A stretch of 64,000 nucleotides of DNA from Stictocephala bisonia (Eukaryota > Arthropoda > Insecta > Hemiptera > Membracidae), in NCBI GenBank assembly GCA_035578905.1, contig JAQJVL010000152.1, positions 1,263,131-1,327,130 of the forward strand, written 5' to 3'. A program made the position numbers and the translations under genes. The notes beneath the pieces were generated by a model. That model was given only the letters and a program-made list of their open reading frames with translations. It was not told the origin of the DNA and ran no database searches. This document shows positions 58,321 to 64,000 of the stretch, piece after piece (the stretch's first letter is position 1; each line of letters starts with the position of its first letter).

Positions 58321-59472
58321 CTTTTGTCTGACCAGGCCCAATATTGACGTTGTAAATCCATCCGACAGAGAAAAACAAAGAGACAACCTGTGGGAATGTC
58401 GTCACCGCCAGGATCTCCGGGGCCCAAGAGGTGCTGGACTCTCCATAAACCAAGCCCTCAGAACAGAGTTTATAGATTGCTGTAGTTATTTAAAAAAATC
58501 GTCAAACTAGTAAAACAATTTAAATTTATTGTTTCTGTGTAAACTTGGATATTGTTATGTTTAAGATATTTTGGACTTTAAAACTTGAAATACTTTTCTA
58601 TAACCTTTTAAAGTAGAGTTTCCTCGGAACAGTTTATTCTGAAGTTCGTGTTAAATTTGATGGGGTCTTCTAAATTTTCAGATTTAACAACTTTTGGGAT
58701 CTTTTGCAATTGTTTAAGTAAGAAATATTTCAACCGGAAACACTTTGCTGTACAATATGTGTATTATTTAAAGGATGTTGTAGGTTTTCTATCAATTTAA
58801 GAAGGTTCCAGAATAGAAATCCACATTCATTTTATGTTTATGGTTGAATATTTTTGAATACGATAAAATGCCTGCAATAACTGTTCGATTTAATTGTTTA
58901 TTTTAATAATAACATTTTTCTCTTTAAAAACGTGAATATTCACAGTCCTATAAATTGAAGTAAATATTTGACTTTTACATGTGACAAATGTAGATAGACC
59001 CAGGGGTATCAGAGGGGTGTGTAACATATGCTGGTGAATTCCAATAAGAGATTGTGTGAATGACTAGGGTACAGACCGCTAATGGATTATATAAAATATT
59101 CATGATCGGGCACCGAGGCTGAAACTGAGGGTGGAAACCGCCCCATCATGTCTCGGCGCCACCGATACCGCCACCACCAACCACCCTCTGTTGCATTTTC
59201 ATGAACAAACAACCCTCATCAACCTCCAGAGTAGAGTCGACAGCGGTTACTTCTCCAGAGAGTCACGTCGCTATTATCATTTACTACATCCTCTCACTGA
59301 TTTACTAAATAAACAGGCATTAATTGAGATGCCTTGAGATAAAAGTGTTGAATACATTACAAGTAAGTTTTAATAAAGAATTAAGCTTCAAAACTATTTT
59401 TTAGTCATTTTTGATTAGAGATAAATACTTTGGTTGTGGGTCTCTCCATTTATTTTATAAGGCCTAGCTTCG
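58321..59472. other. unique spacer
   Basis: Moderate GC at 58330-58480 and 59100-59260, otherwise AT-rich. The 68-codon plus frame at 59131-59337 has no family features. No gene is called. Confidence 0.4.
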
Positions 59473-59612
59473 AACGGTGCACCGAGAGTTGCAACTTACC
59501 ACTAGGATCAGATAGCGCACCGGCACTGTGTCGCTAAGGTCAGGTAGTGCACCGAGAGTGTACCACTAAGGTCAAATAGTGCACTAGCACTGTACCACTA
59601 GGGTCTACCTGA
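59473..59612. repeat. degenerate about 34-bp repeat, four copies
   Basis: Units with GTGCACCGAGAGTGTACCAC and TAAGGTCAAATA, diverged (GCGCACCGGCACTGTGTCGC form). Followed at 59682-59695 by a further GCGCACCGACATT word. Confidence 0.75.
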
Positions 59613-60328
59613 TCCAAAGATATAAATGTTTGGGTGATGAAACATGATTTCTTGAATTTGTTGTGAAAGCTTTAAAAATGAGTTCGTCGGGCGCACCGAC
59701 ATTACGGCCCAAATTACCGGAGTAGTCATATCGAGTCATATCATATTAAGCACTTGGTCGAAAGACAGCCTCCTCAACTCACTAAAATTGCGCACCTACT
59801 CTTCTGAGAAATCCTAGGGGTGGTTATAAAAATAGTAATGGATATTTTCTATCTAACCATCGGTGAAAACAAATAACAACTAATTTGTCAACGAGCATTT
59901 ATTGGAGCTGTACCATTCGTGGATTCTTGAATCCTAACATTCAAAAATGATAAGTCGACTGACTTGATATTTCTACTATATCAAGCCGCTCAATCTACTT
60001 TAAATAAGGAAATCCTTTGAGTGAAGTGAATAAAAACTAGTATTTTCTAACTAGAATATTCTACTTAGTTTTAGCAGATTCTCAAAATCGAGTGAATAAA
60101 CAAATGCTAGAGCCAGTTAGAATATTCTAACCGACGTCCGGATGTTTCTAGATTGAGTCAGCGTCCGCCACTCCAGCGTACATGAGGTGTGTTTGTGGTT
60201 TCCCACTCTCAGTTCAGTCCCAAGCTCCCTCAGTCACCACCATTGTACCTCAGTCATCCATTGCACCTGCATATAACCATTTTTATTAAAGAAATAAGTG
60301 TAGTAATAAGAGATTAGTGTAGTAAGAA

Positions 60329-61001
60329 TGTGTTCTAGTGAAGATGAGGATAGGCTTGAAGATAAAAGGGGCGTTGACAGAGACCTTTTTATTAAATAAT
60401 TGCAGAAAACCCAATTGCGACGGAACAGTCAAAATTCCGAAAATTATGACTTTGAATAAGGAAACAAGTAACTTAATTGTAAAAGGTTACACACGGCACA
60501 TGTCAACAGCTGACACCTGCACAATTGTTGAAATTGTTCAACAAGATGAAAATTGTTGTAAAGAAGAAGATGGATGTCAAAGCGACAGGCAAGTCTTGTG
60601 AAAAGAAATGTTTAGAAATAATTCAGGAAAAGGAGAATCCAGTATATTAAAAATACTAGGAAGCCTCACAGCAGGCATAGTTGAAGTATCCCCACATGGA
60701 GAATAATGAGGTTGAGGGAACTTAAAATGAAGAATGTAGGCAAATTTCAAAAGATAACCCCCATTTGCTAGCAACGAAGAAAATTAGAATTGGTGAACGG
60801 ATGTTACAGAAACATGAAACCCAAACATCAAAAAGAACTAACCACTCTACAACTGCAACGGTTAGTCCTGCGCAAACGAAGATAAATAAACTGAAGTTGG
60901 AAAAATATAAACTTGAACTCGGAAAACTGAAACAAGCTACGTGTGAAATATCAGTACAGACTAGTGTCACAGACGATACATATAATTTTATGAATTTGTA
61001 G
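60329..61001 (+). pseudogene. decayed transposon protein, family unknown
   Basis: Three fragments in different frames: MCSSEDEDRLEDKRGVDRDL (60329-60400, acidic start), NCRKPNCDGTVKIPKIMTLN with a Cys-containing segment (to 60601), and a C-terminal coil KINKLKLEKYKLELGKLKQA ending at TAG 61001. An acidic start and a short Leu/Lys coiled C-terminus are typical of DNA-binding accessory proteins of some DNA transposons, but no diagnostic motif remains. Frameshifts and stops make it inactive. Confidence 0.4.
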
Positions 61002-61019
61002 TAACGTGTATTTTAATGT

Positions 61020-61425
61020 TTGTAAGGTCCGTCTAATTTTTCCTAATTAAAAAATGTATGAATATTCCTTAATTAAAAATAAATAAAGTCCTGTTCCAAA
61101 ATAAATAAATAAAATAAAACAACTAACAAACAAAGAGTTATTATGGAAAGTGTGATGGCACTTCTACTTTGATCGAGTAGATAAGGGAGTTAGATAGGTA
61201 ACCGCACGTATACCTACGTGGTGGAGCCTAATCTTCTAACAGCCTTATCTACTCGAACAGAGTATAAGTGCCATCACGCTCCCCACAATAAGTCTTTGTT
61301 TGTTTGTTGTCATTGATATTATTTTATTTATTTATTATTATTATTTAACAGGATGTTATTTATTTTTAATTAAAAAATAAACATACATTTTTTATCTAAA
61401 AAGATTTGGTCTAACTTAAAAAAAT
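61020..61425. repeat. large imperfect inverted repeat inside the fold-back element
   Basis: Left arm 61020-61215 and right arm 61225-61425 mirror each other: AAAAAATGTATG, TTAATTAAAAATAAATAA, CCTGTT, ATAAATAAATAAAATAA, ACAAACAAAG, GTGATGGCACTT and CGAGTAGATAAGG each occur inverted on the other side in the same order. The central bases around ACGTATACCTACGTGG close the hairpin. Confidence 0.85.
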
Positions 61426-61934
61426 CATTATTAATATAATATGTTAAACTAGAATTATATATTAAGTAAGTTGATCATTGCTCGTCTCTTTAATTCGTAA
61501 AAAAACAGCTCCATTTGTGAACGAACAGAAAGCGCTCTTCCTCTTCTTTAATCAGTTTCAGGTAGAAATTCAGGTGCCAAAAAGTTCACATTTTTATTCT
61601 AAAATATTAATAACGGTTTACATTTATTCGGAGGAATTTGCCGCCGCTCGCCGTACACTTTCCTCTCCCGAACGTTCATGAAGTGCCATGGCAGAGACTG
61701 GATGACAAAACTACCATGCCCCCTACCAGCTTAAAAATCGTCAAGAATATTCTAGACCTGTTAATTATTTTGCTCTCTTTATTCCCACCAAAACCTAGTA
61801 TTTTCTATTCCGTTCGGATCAGTTAAAAATGTTCTGCAGGAAGTAAGAACATTATTAACTTTTATTCACTTCAAAGCTAGAATATTCTTAAAAACAGGTT
61901 AGTACTAGAATATTCTTGTTTTTATTCACTTCAC

Positions 61935-64000
61935 CTTGTCTCACAGGTCTTCTCTCACCTTTTGAGAACCCTCATTTGGCAGCACATACATGAAATTCTT
62001 CGTGGATTTTAGACATTTCAAAAATATATAAATATTCAGATGTGGTGATGAGCACTCCTCGTTGAACTTCCATTAAGTTCCGTTCTTGTTCTTGGAATAT
62101 TGTGACGTAGTTTTTATTTAAGTAATCAATTTACGTATAGTAACTTTGTATCCCAAGTGACTAGGATAGCATAGTTTTAGTATACGAAAAACAACATTCA
62201 AGGGAATTTCTTTATTGAAAGTTTTTATTTAATCAAATCAAGCGAAATCAAAAAAACGTATCGTGTTTTAAATCTTTCGCCATTATTAGGCCTGTACATT
62301 ACATAATAATACAATACTATTGAATACATTCCACGAATAAGTAAGTTACATCATTTACTAGTCATAACTTAGTTTATCAATAAATATAATACTGTATGTA
62401 TTATTTTAATTGCAGAATTATCAGCTTAATTTCTTTATTTAACGAAGTCGTGTACGATATTAACATGATATTACCCACCAATTTTTATTTGAATTTGACC
62501 CTTCCGTCAAAAGTTACCGTTTGAAAGACACGCATATAAATAAAAGTTGTCATAATGATTTTTGGTCTCTAGGAAACGTAAAACAAGCTTTGGAAGTGAA
62601 CTACTCGATGCACCCTTATAGCTGAATTGTGAGACAGGTCTATAAAATATATGCTAATTATAAATAAGGACTTATTAAATATATAAACAACAACAACTAT
62701 AGGCTAAATATTGATATTAGTAAATCAACCTGATATTTTCTCAACTCTAGATTGATGGTTTGCTGGGTCTGATCTCTCGAAAAGAGCTTTCCTTCTTGTT
62801 ACGTATTCAGCCACGCAGGACAGTTTGGTCTGTTACACCACCACCTCGATAAACAAAGTTGTCCTTGACAATGTTAACCCTTCCTTTTCATAAATAACTT
62901 TGAATATGGCCATTATATTTGACTACTATATTTACTTAAACTGTACTTGAACAATCTAATCGCGCGACTAGATCGACTTAACATAGGAGGTGACTCCCAG
63001 AAAAAAATAATAGGTGCTGACAATAAGCTTCGAAGGAAGGCTGTATCTGAGTGGATAAGTATGAAAGACATGAGTAACACATTCCCGAGGAGTTAGGTAT
63101 CTGCTGCAACAAGTGCACAATAACGGCGAGGGGGCTGGAGAGCCACGGGTTGGTGCTCAATATCGGTGCACCAAGTTCGTCGGTCTCCATAAATTCGAAG
63201 AATTTAGAGCCCAAAGGTATAGAAGAAAATTGGCGTTTCTTTTACAGACGTACTTGCAACTAATAGTCACTAACCATAACTAAAGAAATACTCATTAAGT
63301 GCAAAAACGCATCCCCTAACGTGCTAACACTACGGGTTACAAGTAGTCACTGTTTACATCCTGCTAAAATTATCTGGGGAGGTAGTAGCGCAGTCCCGGT
63401 GCATGGCGGGTAAACCATTGGGGTCGCATGAATTCGGCGACTTTCATAAAAGTGACCCCTACATAAAGGCATTAACTCGGCAACTGTGAGAGAAGAAGTG
63501 TCAGTGAGTAATACCTACTTCCAAGACAGCGTAATTCTGTCAGTAAGGAGTTGTAAAAAAAATGTACAGACATAAATACATCTCAGTTTTTTTTCTCGTT
63601 CACCACAAACCAAACGTATATGTGTCTAAATAAAATATCATTTAAATATTACACAAAACTATATCATTAGTATACAAATTAAAAGGTATCGTGAGTTCTG
63701 AGAGCCTTAAAACTAAACAAATTGTTTTAGTAGTTAATTAAAGTCCAAACAGCACGTTTCATTAAAATCTATTTGGACCAGCATCAAATAAATAAACCTC
63801 ATTAAGTCAATAAACATGATTCAGTATAATTTTAACAATGATAAATGTTTACTTAATTTTAAACATGTATCTATTACACTGTTGTAGGCTATTAAATAAT
63901 TAAATTATAGTGATTCATAAGTTCACTTTCAATTCGTTATTAGGTTTGACTGAAAGAAAAAAGTGATCTTAAGCTTATTTAATTAATAGACCTATCCAAA
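61935..64000. other. AT-rich spacer to the window end
   Basis: No supported gene. A 78-codon minus frame at 62978-63214 starts in a locally GC-rich patch (63110-63200) and contains METDELGAPILSTNPWLSSP, but no domain can be assigned. A second small GC-richer patch at 63375-63440 is not a tRNA by eye. Confidence 0.45.

Larger units (their letters stand above)
60021..61934. mobile_element. fold-back DNA transposon, about 1.9 kb
   Basis: GTGAAGTGAATAAAAAC at 60021-60037 is exactly mirrored at 61918-61934. Both ends carry repeated AGAATATTCTA words (left near 60053 and 60111, right near 61878 and 61906), as expected for subterminal transposase sites. The middle holds a decayed protein region (60329-61001) and a large inverted repeat (61020-61425). 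No clear target duplication was found, so the superfamily is open. Confidence 0.65.

Noticed and set aside
62978..63214. 78-codon minus frame as the first exon of a fatty-acid elongase (NPWLSSPLAVIVHLL segment)
   Set aside because: The resemblance is limited to a few residues; the HxxHH box and other elongase motifs are absent and no splice donor is convincing.
63370..63445. tRNA gene or retroelement primer-binding site
   Set aside because: GC-richer but no cloverleaf or good box A/B pair by eye and no LTR nearby.

Overview
This is a window of nuclear DNA from an animal, most likely an arthropod and probably an insect. It is AT-rich, almost gene-free, and full of tandem arrays and decayed transposons. 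The evidence for an arthropod is an Engrailed/Invected-family first exon, a short TTAGG-type run (the common insect telomere unit) and animal-type mobile elements (a Jockey-like reverse transcriptase fragment, Helitron-like elements, TA-target MITEs). No bacterial operons, ribosome binding sites or CRISPR arrays are present. Species cannot be assigned from this sequence alone.

The one gene I can name is on the minus strand. Positions 23376 to 22377 encode the first 333 codons of an Engrailed/Invected homeoprotein. It starts MALETERCSP, has an EH1 Groucho-binding motif (FSVDNILRPDFG) and an EH2 motif (WPAWVYCTRYSDRPSSG), and ends at a GTGAGT splice donor. The homeobox is not visible in the rest of the minus strand, so everything from 22376 down to 1 is probably intron 1 (more than 22 kb). 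Everything above about 24 kb is upstream intergenic or regulatory DNA. A GC- and CpG-rich block at 22.4-24.0 kb covers the exon, 5' UTR and probable promoter. A GA-rich block at 40.9-41.4 kb is a candidate distal regulatory element.

Intron side (1-22.4 kb): a 36-bp array (5.25 kb), a large 48-bp array (5.65-7.79 kb), a Jockey-like RT relic (7.9-8.36 kb), a 36/72-bp pyrimidine-rich array (9.1-9.85 kb), an interrupted palindromic element (10.5-11.95 kb), a hAT/Merlin-like element with an exact 8-bp target duplication (12.77-13.55 kb), and a 3.3-kb 42-bp array with higher-order structure (16.16-19.5 kb).

Upstream side (24-64 kb): a G-rich 43/34-bp array (25.7-28.0); two related TA-target MITEs (28.8 and 37.4 kb); a 78-bp satellite split by a 1.54-kb palindromic TA-target transposon (30.45-33.56); a 396-bp MITE (34.6); a 113-bp satellite (35.4-37.2); a 33-bp array (41.8); two inverted Helitron-like copies (42.6-44.7 minus, 53.8-55.4 plus); seven seemingly identical 107-bp repeats followed by a GC-rich tract (45.6-46.8); G-rich minisatellites sharing a core (44.7, 48.4-48.8, 50.3 kb); a 36-bp array (50.6-52.8); a 19-bp array (55.5); a 104-bp satellite (56.2-57.3); and a 1.9-kb fold-back element (60.0-61.9).

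Roughly a quarter of the window is tandem repeat. The long open frames (up to 973 codons) all lie in arrays whose period is a multiple of three and are most simply explained by that. I did not find a convincing new gene system. The observations most worth checking are the palindromic transposon inside the 78-bp satellite, the shared core of the G-rich minisatellites, the Helitron pair, the 107-bp promoter-like array, and the strong over-representation of the 8-mer TAGGCCTA in otherwise unique DNA.
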